64,000 nucleotides of DNA from Pseudo-nitzschia pungens. Lineage: Eukaryota; Bacillariophyta; Bacillariophyceae; Bacillariales; Bacillariaceae. The notes beneath the pieces are model-generated. The model saw only the letters and a list, made by a program, of their open reading frames with translations. It made no database searches and was not told the origin of the DNA. The DNA is taken from positions 6,626,501-6,690,500 of the forward strand of contig CM074760.1 in NCBI GenBank assembly GCA_037355855.1, given 5' to 3'. A program made the position numbers and the translations under genes. Positions 1 to 8,505 of the stretch are shown here, in pieces. The first letter of the stretch is position 1, and each line of letters begins with the position of its first letter.

Positions 1-1
1 T

Positions 2-469
2 CATATCCAAGCATTTGCAAAGAGCGCTCAGAAATTTGCCCTCACGACGAAATTGACCGAGCGTATCAGCCATTGGCAAGCGCACCTAGCGCCAATTCTT
101 GAGGAAGAAGAACGAAAAGCTAGTTTTGACATACATAGGTATTCTGAAATGCTGTTAGAGTCCTCGATAGAGGCTGTACGAGAAAACAAACGTAAAAGTA
201 TGAACGAAAACGAGAAGGTGCACAAAGAAGAAAGCTTGAATAAAAATGCTAACTCTGTCGAATTCCGAAGTGTGGCTGAAGGATGCTCGCAGAGCGACAT
301 TTGTCGATTGTTCTTGGCAAGTCTCAGCCTCGCAAATAGCGGTAATTTGCACATCGAAGAAGATGCACTCGAATACCGATTTGAGATTTTGTCCACTAAG
401 GTGGATAGGCCCATGGAAACCTACCGTGCGCCAAGTTCTAGCACTAGTACTAGTGGTGTTCAAAATTGA
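2..469 (+). CDS. NCAPH2: Condensin-2 complex subunit H2, C-terminal part (5' end outside window)
   Basis: The frame is open from the left edge and ends in TGA at 467-469, so this is the last exon or 3' part of a longer gene. The roughly 155 visible residues match the C-terminal winged-helix region of the kleisin CAP-H2. A helix with WQAHLAPILEEEE is followed by FDIHRY and then by the signature SQSDICRLFLASLSLANSGN, which in animal and plant CAP-H2 reads close to xxVCRxFLASLQLAN. In the family this segment binds the SMC4 head and helps close the condensin II ring that compacts mitotic chromosomes. A polar, Ser/Thr-rich tail of about 15 residues ends the protein. No ATG near the edge is a convincing start. 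The assignment rests on motif memory; the missing upstream sequence would settle it. Confidence 0.72.
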   Translation, partial: HIQAFAKSAQKFALTTKLTERISHWQAHLAPILEEEERKASFDIHRYSEMLLESSIEAVRENKRKSMNENEKVHKEESLNKNANSVEFRSVAEGCSQSDICRLFLASLSLANSGNLHIEEDALEYRFEILSTKVDRPMETYRAPSSSTSTSGVQN

Positions 470-1776
470 AAAGATTTGAGAAAGTCAGACGACCGTACAA
501 TCCATGGCCTGTGCCATACGCATTCGGCGTGCTATTGGATCCTTGGTTTAGAGTTAATCGTATTGAGATGTAGGTGTTGTAGAAATCTTTGCTGAACAAT
601 TTTTGCCTATAAAGTAGTCATGAATGCTTTCAAAATGATGCATCTGTGGCAAGCAACTACACCTATGAGGTGCTGTATTCAAAACAAAAAACCACGAAGA
701 ATTATTACTTCGTATATGTTGTTGGTCTGGCTGTTATGGTGATGCATTAACACCAGAGTGCTATGGTTTACAGGTAATTTTTTGAAAGACCCCCAACTAA
801 GACAGAAAATTCAGTTAGGCGCACTGTTCATCACGAGAGATGAAATGGTCAGTTGGACAATTGATGACTAGTACTAATAGAAATGACAACAGAGGCGCCA
901 TTGTTCAATACACTAAATATTACGAAGTACGAAGTAAGCCTTATTACGTAATACGAAGTACTATTATGATTAAATAATTACTTCGTATTATTTTGTAATA
1001 CGGGTAACCTTACGAGTACCTCGTAGTAGCTGGCAGAATCGTATTTTGTTCTATAGAGCATTCAAAAGTACGAGCTACTAAGGTTACGTGGTGGTGTGTC
1101 CGATACCGTTTTGGATGTTTTAATAAGTTTACGGAACGAACTTGCATGAGAAAAAAAAATCATCATACCTATTTTTCTTGGTACTGTATACAAGTAACAT
1201 TCCTTGCACCAACATTTGTATCCTTCTTCATTCTATTTTTATCATTGTCGGCGGAATCTCCGACCAAAAACACGTGACAAAATAGGCTATATTCAATATC
1301 AAAGCAAGGTTTTACGTTGATGATTATCTTATGTGACACCAAGACAACATCATCATATTCTTGCGACCTGTCTTCACGTGAGCGCGATGATAAGTATTTT
1401 TTTTAATTTATGTTCCCATGATTAGCTGGCGCTCAAATTCGGATTTTAATGCCGAAAATAATATTGCCGCTTAAAAGCGGCAATATAATTTTTGTTTACA
1501 GTAACTTACCCATGGAAAAGTCGCAAGAGGAGTTGAAAGTACAGTATCTTTGTTTCGACAAAATCAACAAAATGTTATAGTGAAAACAAAAGATTGTCGT
1601 CGGTTTCAGCGTAACTGATAATCCTTTACGTTGACACAAGACGGTGCCCATCATTCAGTCACAACTCCTAAATTCAACAAACGCAAACGGGACGAACGTT
1701 TCGAAGCATCAAATCCATTTTTGTCAAACGTATCGGTGAGCACAAATTCAATATCACACAGGGGAAGTGGCCGACA
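470..1776. other. Intergenic spacer, AT-rich, no gene seen
   Basis: There is no credible open frame on either strand. Positions about 915-1000 carry several short direct and inverted copies of a tacgaagta / tacttcgta motif. A gtaaccttac motif at about 1005-1016 recurs across the window's spacers. A compact palindrome lies at 1461-1486. The last 250 bases are presumably the promoter and 5' UTR of the secreted repeat protein; no certain TATA box was identified. Confidence 0.6.
1461..1486. repeat. 12-bp-arm perfect palindrome (hairpin)
   Basis: atattgccgctt at 1461-1472 is followed by a 2-base aa spacer and its exact reverse complement at 1475-1486. With one mismatch the pairing extends a further six bases into A-rich and T-rich flanks. 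It stands alone about 290 bp upstream of the secreted repeat protein. It could be a cruciform, a terminator for the upstream gene or the relic of a tiny inverted-repeat element; the sequence does not decide. Confidence 0.7.
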
Positions 1777-4170
1777 ATGTCTCTAATTCGAGTAACGACC
1801 ATCCTGATTGCCTTCGTTGGCATTGACGTCGCACTCGCGACTGTACCTAGTATGGTACCGAGCATGGTTCCAAGCGGCATTCCCAGTGGCATTCCCAGCG
1901 GCATTCCCAGTGGCATTCCCAGCGGCATTCCAAGCGGCATTCCCAGCGGCATTCCCAGTGGCATTCCCAGTGGCATTCCCAGCGGCATCCCTAGCGGCAT
2001 CCCCAGTGGCATTCCCAGCGGCATTCCCAGTGGCATTCCCAGCGGCATTCCAAGCGGCATTCCCAGTGGCATTCCCAGTGGCATTCCCAGCGGCATTCCC
2101 AGCGGCATCCCTAGCGGCATCCCCAGTGGCATTCCCAGTGGCATTCCCAGCGGCATTCCCAGTGGCATTCCCAGCGGCATTCCCAGTGGCATTCCCAGCG
2201 GAATTCCCAGTAGCATTCCCAGTGGCATTCCTAGCGGCATTCCCAGCGGCATTCCCAGCGGCATCCCCAGTGGCATTCCCAGCGGCATTCCCAGTGGCAT
2301 TCCCAGCGGAATTCCCAGTGGCATTCCCAGTGGCATTCCCAGTGACATTCCCAGTGGCATTCCTAGCGGCATTCCCAGCGGCATTCCCAGCGGCATTCCC
2401 AGTGGCATTCCCAGCGGCATTCCCAGCAAAACTCCAAGCAATGTTCCAAGCATGGTACCCAGTATGTCACCGAGTATGGTACCCAGTATGTCACCGAGTA
2501 TGGTACCCAGTATGTCACCGAGTATGGTCCCGAGTATGGTACCGAGTATGGTTCCAAGCAACGTGCCAAGCAGTGTCCCAAGCATGGTGCCCAGTATGGT
2601 TCCAAGCAACGTGCCAAGTGGTGTGCCCAGTGATGTACCAAGCAGTTCACCAAGCAATGCACCAAGCACGCAACCCAGTATGGTACCAAGTAGCACTCCA
2701 AGTGCTTCACCGAGCGAGGTTCCAAGCAATGCCCCAAGTGTAGCGCCGACCATTTCCCCTAGTGCAACACCGACCAATTCCCCAGGTGGATTGACCGAAA
2801 ATCCAACCGCTAGCGAATATCCATCCACGATGCCGTCCACCCAAGAGCCAAGCGCTTATCCAACCGTAATTGACTATGGTGATCTTGGTGAAGGTGCGAT
2901 CAATAATGGAATCAACAGCACTGCCTTGGGAGATTACTCATTCGTAGCTTCCGGATACGACAATCATGCCAATGGTGATTATTCAATTATTTCAGGAGGT
3001 ATAAAAAACGTAGCCGATGGAAAAAAATCTATGGTCGGTGGAGGCAGCTCTAACTACGCAAGTGGTAAGAAAGCAACTGTAGGTGGCGGCGCCCGCAATA
3101 CCGCCACAGGAAAGGATTCTACTGTATCTGGTGGTGCAGATAATGACGCAAGCGGTGAACAGTCTACGATCGCCGGTGGTAGCGGAAACGTGATTGATAT
3201 TACAGATTCAAGTTCCAGGCGCCTAGATCAAAGTTCCAGGCGCCTTTCAGCAGCAGGCAAAACAAAAGCAGCAGTAATTGCAGGTGGATCAGACAATACA
3301 GTCTCCAGCAGATTTGCTACAGTTTCAGGAGGACAGTCAAACACGGTGAGTACAGATTCCAATTTCGGTACCATAGCGGGTGGAAGAAAGAACTCAGTCC
3401 AGGATAAGGAAGCCACTGTATCTGGAGGTTCAAAAAACGTAGCCGCTGCGATTGGATCGACTGTTTCGGGCGGGCAGACCAATGAGGCAAATGGTGTAAT
3501 TTCTACAGTTTCGGGCGGAAGGTACAATAAAGCCGACGCCTATTATTCAACTGTCGCTGGTGGCGAGTACAATGAAGCAAATGCTAAGGGATCCGTGGTT
3601 TGTGGCGGCAAACGAAACACTGCAAACGGCGCTCTTGCTACCATTCTAGGAGGATACAACCACACCGTAGATGGGAGCTATTCTACGGTACTTGGTGGGA
3701 ACCACGGTGAAATTTACGCAGATAATGCGCTAGCCTTTGGCAAAAGCGTCACGATTGGCGCCAATGCACACCGATCTGCTATTTTCAACCTTGGAACAGG
3801 GGCGGTCGAAGCCGAAGACGAAAGCGAATTCCGAGTGGTTGGCCTGAAATTCTCTCTCAAGATCAGCAATCAGGAGATGGTGACGATCGACAGGAACAAC
3901 ATCCAGTACTTGCGAAACTTACTTAATGGAGGCGCATCGGCCAGTGCAGCAAGTGTAGCGCGCCCACCTATCTCTGCTGATAATTTGTATATCCGCCGTC
4001 GACTAGAGAGCGAGAATAATGATGACAGTAGGGTCGACGACTGCCAAAGGGCCGTTGAAGAACTTCGAGAGGAGATCCGCAAGCAAAATGAAAAGCTTCA
4101 CGAGCAAGATAGGAAGATTGAAGAGATGCGTCAAATGATGCAATCCCTTGTCATCCAAAAAGACAACTAA
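1777..4170 (+). CDS. Secreted PSGI-repeat protein with YadA-like adhesin head repeats and coiled coil
   Basis: A 797-aa protein with four visible parts. Residues 1-21 form a signal peptide (basic start, hydrophobic core, ending VALA). Residues about 24-360 are tetrapeptides PSxx: 46 units of PSGI type, then PSMV, PSNV, PSDV and others. Residues about 370-660 are about 17 glycine-rich repeats of roughly 15 residues built on SGG-xx-N-x-A-x-G-xx-S-x-V. This is the pattern of the YadA/Hep_Hag beta-roll head of bacterial trimeric autotransporter adhesins. The C terminus has a mixed segment and a heptad-rich coiled coil (about 750-797, VEELREEIRKQNEKL) that could trimerise it. No outer-membrane anchor domain is present, unlike the bacterial proteins. 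PSxx stretches are common in secreted diatom proteins. I infer a cell-wall or extracellular-matrix protein; the function is unknown. The ATG at 1777 is the first in frame and precedes the signal peptide directly. Confidence 0.85.
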   Translation: MSLIRVTTILIAFVGIDVALATVPSMVPSMVPSGIPSGIPSGIPSGIPSGIPSGIPSGIPSGIPSGIPSGIPSGIPSGIPSGIPSGIPSGIPSGIPSGIPSGIPSGIPSGIPSGIPSGIPSGIPSGIPSGIPSGIPSGIPSGIPSSIPSGIPSGIPSGIPSGIPSGIPSGIPSGIPSGIPSGIPSGIPSDIPSGIPSGIPSGIPSGIPSGIPSGIPSKTPSNVPSMVPSMSPSMVPSMSPSMVPSMSPSMVPSMVPSMVPSNVPSSVPSMVPSMVPSNVPSGVPSDVPSSSPSNAPSTQPSMVPSSTPSASPSEVPSNAPSVAPTISPSATPTNSPGGLTENPTASEYPSTMPSTQEPSAYPTVIDYGDLGEGAINNGINSTALGDYSFVASGYDNHANGDYSIISGGIKNVADGKKSMVGGGSSNYASGKKATVGGGARNTATGKDSTVSGGADNDASGEQSTIAGGSGNVIDITDSSSRRLDQSSRRLSAAGKTKAAVIAGGSDNTVSSRFATVSGGQSNTVSTDSNFGTIAGGRKNSVQDKEATVSGGSKNVAAAIGSTVSGGQTNEANGVISTVSGGRYNKADAYYSTVAGGEYNEANAKGSVVCGGKRNTANGALATILGGYNHTVDGSYSTVLGGNHGEIYADNALAFGKSVTIGANAHRSAIFNLGTGAVEAEDESEFRVVGLKFSLKISNQEMVTIDRNNIQYLRNLLNGGASASAASVARPPISADNLYIRRRLESENNDDSRVDDCQRAVEELREEIRKQNEKLHEQDRKIEEMRQMMQSLVIQKDN
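1870..2421 (+). repeat. Coding 12-bp minisatellite, 46 PSGI-type units
   Basis: Exactly 552 bases make 46 units of 12 bp, each encoding Pro-Ser-Gly-Ile except one PSSI and one PSDI. Synonymous variants (agc/agt, att/atc, ccc/cca/cct) show higher-order structure. The marker variants at 1931 and 1981-2000 recur exactly 120 bp later at 2051 and 2101-2120. A gaattc variant at 2201 recurs 108 bp later at 2309. The array has therefore expanded by duplicating blocks of about 9-11 units, and its length probably varies between alleles. Confidence 0.9.
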
Positions 4171-4832
4171 GAAGAGATAAAGCCTTCGGCGGTCTTCTTT
4201 TGTACCTTCCAGCCTGCACAATGTGTGAGGCACCAATTATATTTGTTTCATAACAGGGGTAAGTGAAGTGACGGGATGCGACGAGTTTCGATCCAACTCT
4301 CTAGGATCCCATTCATCAATCAAAGATATGATTCCACTACACAGTCACCCAGTCGCTAGGTTTCTGTGTATCGGGTCAGTGTAATTGTATCAACAGATAA
4401 TCACTACATAATATGTATATTAGTTATTTAAATACGTACATTATTATTATTATGTATATTTATGCCGGGAGTATGCCGAGGAGTAATGATGAAACATACC
4501 TCCAAATATCACCCATTGTGGTGCAGCGAAATGTACCGTAGGATCCAGCGCCAAGTTGTGAAGGAGTCAAGGGGACGTATCAACTTCCAAAATCATGTGT
4601 TTGTGTTCTAGTAAGATTACGTGCGAGACAACCCTAATGTTTGGTTTCACCGCAGGAACACCCACGTCACCTCTCGAATCAAACCCAATCAAGAAGCAGA
4701 AAAGAATGAACGAAACCTTTCATTTGCTGGAAGTTTTTAATTGGTCACCTATACAAGTTGTAGATGCCAAGATTCTCAGTTTCTCATCTCTCTACGGTAC
4801 AACGAAACGTTTCCGGGTGTATTTCTTTACTG
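4171..4832. other. Intergenic spacer, no gene seen
   Basis: This holds the 3' flank of the adhesin-like gene and an AT-rich stretch at about 4395-4460 with short tatta repeats. An open frame at 4595-4870 (91 aa) has no family resemblance and runs into the transposon end, so it is not annotated. Confidence 0.5.
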
Positions 4833-5107
4833 AAGATACCCGGCGCTCGGAACGCAGATATGACAAATGAAGTCGAAGGGAACGCAGATGGGGTACTTCG
4901 GGTTGGAATTCTTTGGTTGGTACGCTAATAGGGTAATAAACCAAAATGGGGATAAATTCGGTACGCAGATCTGGTAATGAAAACAGATGATACTTCCCGC
5001 TCTATCCAAATATACAGTAATGTAATATTTTAATGATCCTCAACAGTATTTATGAACAGTAGGGCTATAATGATTGCGTCCACCGGGAGAAAAACACGCA
5101 CGGTAAA

Positions 5108-5640
5108 TATGCACGGTAACATGCACAATAACATGCACGATAACATGCACGATAACATGCACGATAACATGCACGGTAACATGCACGATAACATGCACGG
5201 TAACATGCAAAATGGGTACAAACGGGTTCAAACGGGTTCAAACGGGTTCAAACGGGTTCAAACGGGTTCAAACGGGTTCAAACAGGTTCAAACAGGTTCA
5301 AACGGGTACAGCAACCGGTTTCAACCGGGTTCAACCGGGTTCAAACGGTAAGATTTTTGAATCTACGTGTTAAATTTTTAACGATTAATCCGGTCGACCC
5401 GGTACTTAACTATTGACCGGGTAAACTTTCAATACTAATTAGAATATTTAAGACGGAGATTCAAATTAATACATAGAAAACATTTTAATTATCGTATTGA
5501 CGGTGGGAAATTGTTACTTGAGGTATTTTTTGTTAGTACCGTGCATGTTAATGTGCATGTTATCGTGCATGTTATCGTGCATGCTATCGTGCATGCTATC
5601 GTGCATGTTATCGTGCATGTTATCGTGCATCTTACCGTGT
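5108..5640. repeat. Inverted pair of 12-bp tandem arrays inside the foldback element
   Basis: About nine units of gataacatgcac or ggtaacatgcac run at about 5108-5212. Their reverse complement, gtgcatgttatc units, fills 5541-5640. Between them the segments aatctacgtgttaaat (about 5360) and its complement (about 5690) also pair. Transcription or replication of this DNA would give a very long hairpin. The open frames reading NMHD or CMLS repeats here are translations of the array and not genes. Confidence 0.85.
5213..5350. repeat. Decanucleotide tandem array gggttcaaac
   Basis: About a dozen copies of a 10-bp unit gggttcaaac (variants aggttcaaac and gggttcaacc) run head to tail inside the foldback element. 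A related inverted array, built on gtacccgttt and gtaccggttt, occupies about 5770-5965. Both are 10-bp G/C-strand-asymmetric repeats. Confidence 0.85.
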
Positions 5641-5764
5641 ACCTTAAGTAACCATTCGAGCTTCAATTTTACACGGGGAATAGTTAAAAATTTAACACGT
5701 AGATTCAAAAATCTTCTGTACCGGGCGGACGAGGTACAAACGGGTAGTACAGACCGGTCATAGT

Positions 5765-5965
5765 CGGTACAACCCGGTGGCAGTACCCGTTTGTACCGGT
5801 TTGTTCCCGTTTGTACCTGTTTGTACCCGTTTGTACCTGTTTGTACCGGTTAGTACCCATTTGTACCGGGTTGTACTACCAGGTTGACCGGTTTGTACCG
5901 AGTTGACCGGTTTGTACCGAGTTGACATGACCGGTTTGTACCGGGTTGACCGGTCGGCCCGGTAC
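5765..5965. repeat. Decanucleotide array gtacccgttt, inverse of the 5213-5350 family
   Basis: Roughly 16-18 degenerate 10-bp units (ttgtacccgt, ttgtaccggt, gagttgaccg) lie inside the foldback element. Their reverse complement gives aaacgggtac, one base different from the gggttcaaac family at 5213-5350, so the two arrays can pair. Confidence 0.75.
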
Positions 5966-6221
5966 AGAAGATTTTTGAATCTACGTGTTAAATTGTACGA
6001 TAACATACACAATAACATCCACAGTAATAATCATTGTCATAAACGTTCAATAAGTAACCATTTCCAACTGTTTACCGGTAAATATCAATCACCGTATTAA
6101 ATTTTCAATACACATTAGAACATTTAACATGGAGATTCAATTTAACACGAATGACCGGGTTAATAGTTCAAAATTTAACACGTAGATTCAACCGACCGGG
6201 TACCGGTACAAACGGGTAGAT

Positions 6222-6345
6222 TTTTTGCAGTGGAAACCAGTACTGCAAAAAAAACCGGTTCAAACGGGTACAAACGGGTAGAGTTTTTGCAGTAGAAACC
6301 AGTACTGCAAAAAAAACCGGTTCAAACGGGTACAACCGGGTTTTT
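6222..6345. repeat. 62-bp direct duplication, each copy containing a small hairpin
   Basis: The segment beginning tttttgcagt at 6222 recurs at 6284 with few changes (period 62). Each copy contains tttttgcagt and actgcaaaaa around a roughly 9-base spacer, giving a 10-bp-arm hairpin, followed by ccggttcaaacgggtac. It lies just inside the right inverted repeat of the foldback element. Confidence 0.75.
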
Positions 6346-6595
6346 TTGCAGTTACCATGCACCGTGCGTGTTTTTCTCCCCATGCACGCAATATTGCCCT
6401 AGTACTGTTAAATACTGTCAAGCATATAGTGCAAAATATCATCTGTTTCATTACCAGATCTGCGTACCGAATTTATCCCCATTTTGGTTTATTACCCTAT
6501 TAGCGTACCAACCAAAGAATTCCGACCCAAAGTACCCCATCTGCGTTCCCTTTGACTTCATTTGTCGTATCTGCGTTCCAGGCGCCCAAGATACC

Positions 6596-6910
6596 CAAGC
6601 AAATATTATTTTTTGTTCAGTTTTGATGAAAGAGAACGAATTTTAATTCTAGCACGTAAATAAGATTACCGGTATGGGGATTGATTTCCTTATGGGATCT
6701 GAGGCTCGGGGTAACTTACGGTAATTAGGTAAGAACCTTAGCGCACTAGTTCCCCAGTTACGAGGATCCGAAGGCCATTCGTAGTCTTAAAAAGAGAAAA
6801 ACTATGACACTGTGGTTTGGGGTAAGCGCTCAAATTTAAGACGACATGAAATACCTCGTAATTCTAAAACACCATTGTTGTTTGGTGGAGATACCCGGTA
6901 AATTACGTAA
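6596..6910. other. Spacer between two repeat elements
   Basis: AT-rich, with several gtaacttacggtaa-type motifs near 6710-6730. No gene seen. Confidence 0.5.
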
Positions 6911-7305
6911 GGTTATGTTAAATAACTGTCGAGTTGCTCGCGCGCGGTGTGAAATCTCCTGTAACCCGGGCGCTAGTTGTGTGTAATCAGAAGTAATCAC
7001 CCTCTGCCATAGAAAAACTATTGTGCACGCAAGAGAGCGAGTGCAACGAGCCCGACTGCGCACACAATAGTTTTTCTATAGGGCAGAGGGTGATTACTTC
7101 TGATTACACACAACTAGCGCCCGGGTTACAGGAGATTTCACACTGCAATCCCCCTGAAGTCGAAGCCGAGTGCAACGAGGCTGAGACTGAAGGGGGATTG
7201 CGGCAGTAACACTCCTGAGGTTGAAGCCGAGTGCAACGAGGCTGAGACCGAAGGAGGGTTACTGTTCGTTCGGCGCGAGCAATCTCGACAGTTATTGATG
7301 TAACC
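6911..7305. repeat. Nested multi-hairpin element: closing stem around three hairpins
   Basis: A closing stem pairs 6911-6946 with 7272-7305 (shared aataactgtcgag and gctcgcgc). It encloses three hairpins in a row. The first pairs 6947-7030 with 7058-7143, about 84 bp with few mismatches. The second pairs 7145-7155 with 7191-7201 (gcaatccccct, 11 bp perfect). The third pairs 7204-7216 with 7252-7264 (13 bp, one mismatch). All three loops share the core cgagtgcaacgag; the second and third loops are nearly identical over about 25 bases although their stems differ in sequence. It may be a structured non-coding RNA or a palindromic mobile element. Small open frames here are fragments of the palindromes. 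Confidence 0.75.
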
Positions 7306-7416
7306 GGTCGAGTAGGACCCTTTTTCCCTTGCAATCATGGGTGATTTCATGGAAAAAAAAACATTCTTCTACGATGTCTACGGAGGTGCATTGGTTGGAA
7401 AGTGGACATGCTTATA

Positions 7417-7620
7417 ATATGTTAAATAACTGTCGGTGAGGGTTAACTGTTCGTTTGGCGGGAGCAATCTCGACAGTTATTGATGTAACCAGTCGAGTAG
7501 GACCCTTTTTCCCTTGCAATCATGCGGGGGAGATTTCATGAAAACAAAAAACATTCTTCTACGATGTCTACGTAGGTGCATTGGTTGAGCTGTAATCTGA
7601 AAGTGGACATTCCTATAGAG
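7417..7620. repeat. Second, internally deleted copy of the multi-hairpin element plus shared flank
   Basis: 7417-7490 repeats both halves of the closing stem (ttaaataactgtcg and ctcgacagttattgatgtaa) but lacks the three hairpins. The following flank, from gtcgagtaggaccc through catgtctacg-like sequence to aaagtggacat, repeats the flank at 7303-7410. The offset is 185 bp, measured at the shared tgatgtaacc. An inverted piece of the same flank (catgattgcaagggaaaaag) lies at about 7756-7795, so the family is arranged both directly and inverted. Confidence 0.75.
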
Positions 7621-8505
7621 CTTAATCAGATTATTTTTTTAGGTGGGGTCGATTTGAAATCAGGGGAGGTGCGATTTGTAACCTAAAAATGTAACTAGTG
7701 TTTCTTAGTGTCGAGCTGCTCGAATTTTGCGAGAACCACTTGAAATCTCGCGCGCATGATTGCAAGGGAAAAAGGTCCTACTCGACGGTTACCGTAACTT
7801 CAGGTATGGAATGTGGAATACCGTACACATGTGACTGCATAAAATACGGTGCATCTCCTTGGATGTACGTAACTCCTTGGATGGAGCTGAATTAGACCTG
7901 CGTAAGATAGTGAAACGATGACTTTGCAAATCCTTTGTCAAAAAAAGACCGGCAACAGGAGATACAAAGAATGATACTCGTAATTACTCCTAATTGTGGT
8001 TACTGTACGGTAACTGTGATTTACTGTGGAGTAAGGTTATCTTATCTGGTACTGTATTGTGACTACGTATTTCTATGGAGAAAGGCAGGCATCTGTCGAC
8101 TCCAAACCATTGCTACTATTCTCAATCAAAATAATACACTCCAGTCCCTTCTGTACTAATACCGATCCGATTATCGGTATTAGTTTGGTGGTCGATTCTA
8201 CTCAGGTCTTGATTGCTTCTTGGTATGGGACAAAGGCAGTCAACATCCTGAAGCGAATCTCAACCCAACTCAACCCAACCCAACCCAACCCAACTCAACT
8301 CAGCTGTTCGGAGTTTTGAAACGTAGCTTGCTCTCACAAAAACAGCAAAACCAACATTCATATTGGAAAAGATAGACTGCATTCCACGTCATACAATGTG
8401 CGTCTTCGCATGGAGGTCAATTCTGGGATCGATGACTAGCTTTCACTGGAGTCTTCGAGGGAAGACCTGCCTATGAAATAATAATAATTGTCATGATGTA
8501 CTACG
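7621..8505. other. Intergenic spacer, repeat remnants, no gene seen
   Basis: It holds the inverted fragment of the upstream repeat at about 7735-7800 and a short ccaac-type microsatellite at about 8260-8303. Short open frames show no family resemblance. The last 100 bases may include a first exon or 5' UTR of the next gene. Confidence 0.5.

Larger units (their letters stand above)
4833..6595. mobile_element. Non-autonomous foldback DNA transposon with 8-bp target duplication
   Basis: The direct repeat aagatacc (4833-4840 and 6588-6595) flanks an element at 4841-6587. The ends are long inverted repeats: about 150 bp from 4849 pairs with 6579 leftward with only scattered differences, for example ggtacgcagatctggtaatg against its complement near 6452-6471. 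Weaker pairing continues to about 5115 and 6355, including a shared gagaaaaacacgcacggt segment; the left arm has about 50 extra bases. The interior is only repeats, which are also mutually inverted. No transposase is encoded. An 8-bp duplication is known for hAT, Merlin and P-type elements and is close to that of MULEs; the superfamily is not resolved. Confidence 0.85.

Noticed and set aside
1674..2840. 388-codon minus-strand frame of LGMP repeats
   Set aside because: It is the complement of the PSGI minisatellite and its flank; it has no leader or domain, whereas the plus strand has a signal peptide and continues into structured sequence.
1777..4170. Bacterial contamination explaining the YadA-like repeats
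   Set aside because: The same frame starts with a eukaryotic-style signal peptide and PSxx array, lacks the autotransporter anchor, and lies between intron-bearing and eukaryotic genes.
5052..5763. Small frames reading NMHD or CMLS repeats
   Set aside because: Direct translation of the 12-bp arrays inside the foldback element, present in both orientations.
6836..7350. Short frames in the multi-hairpin element
   Set aside because: Similar peptides appear on both strands because the DNA is palindromic.
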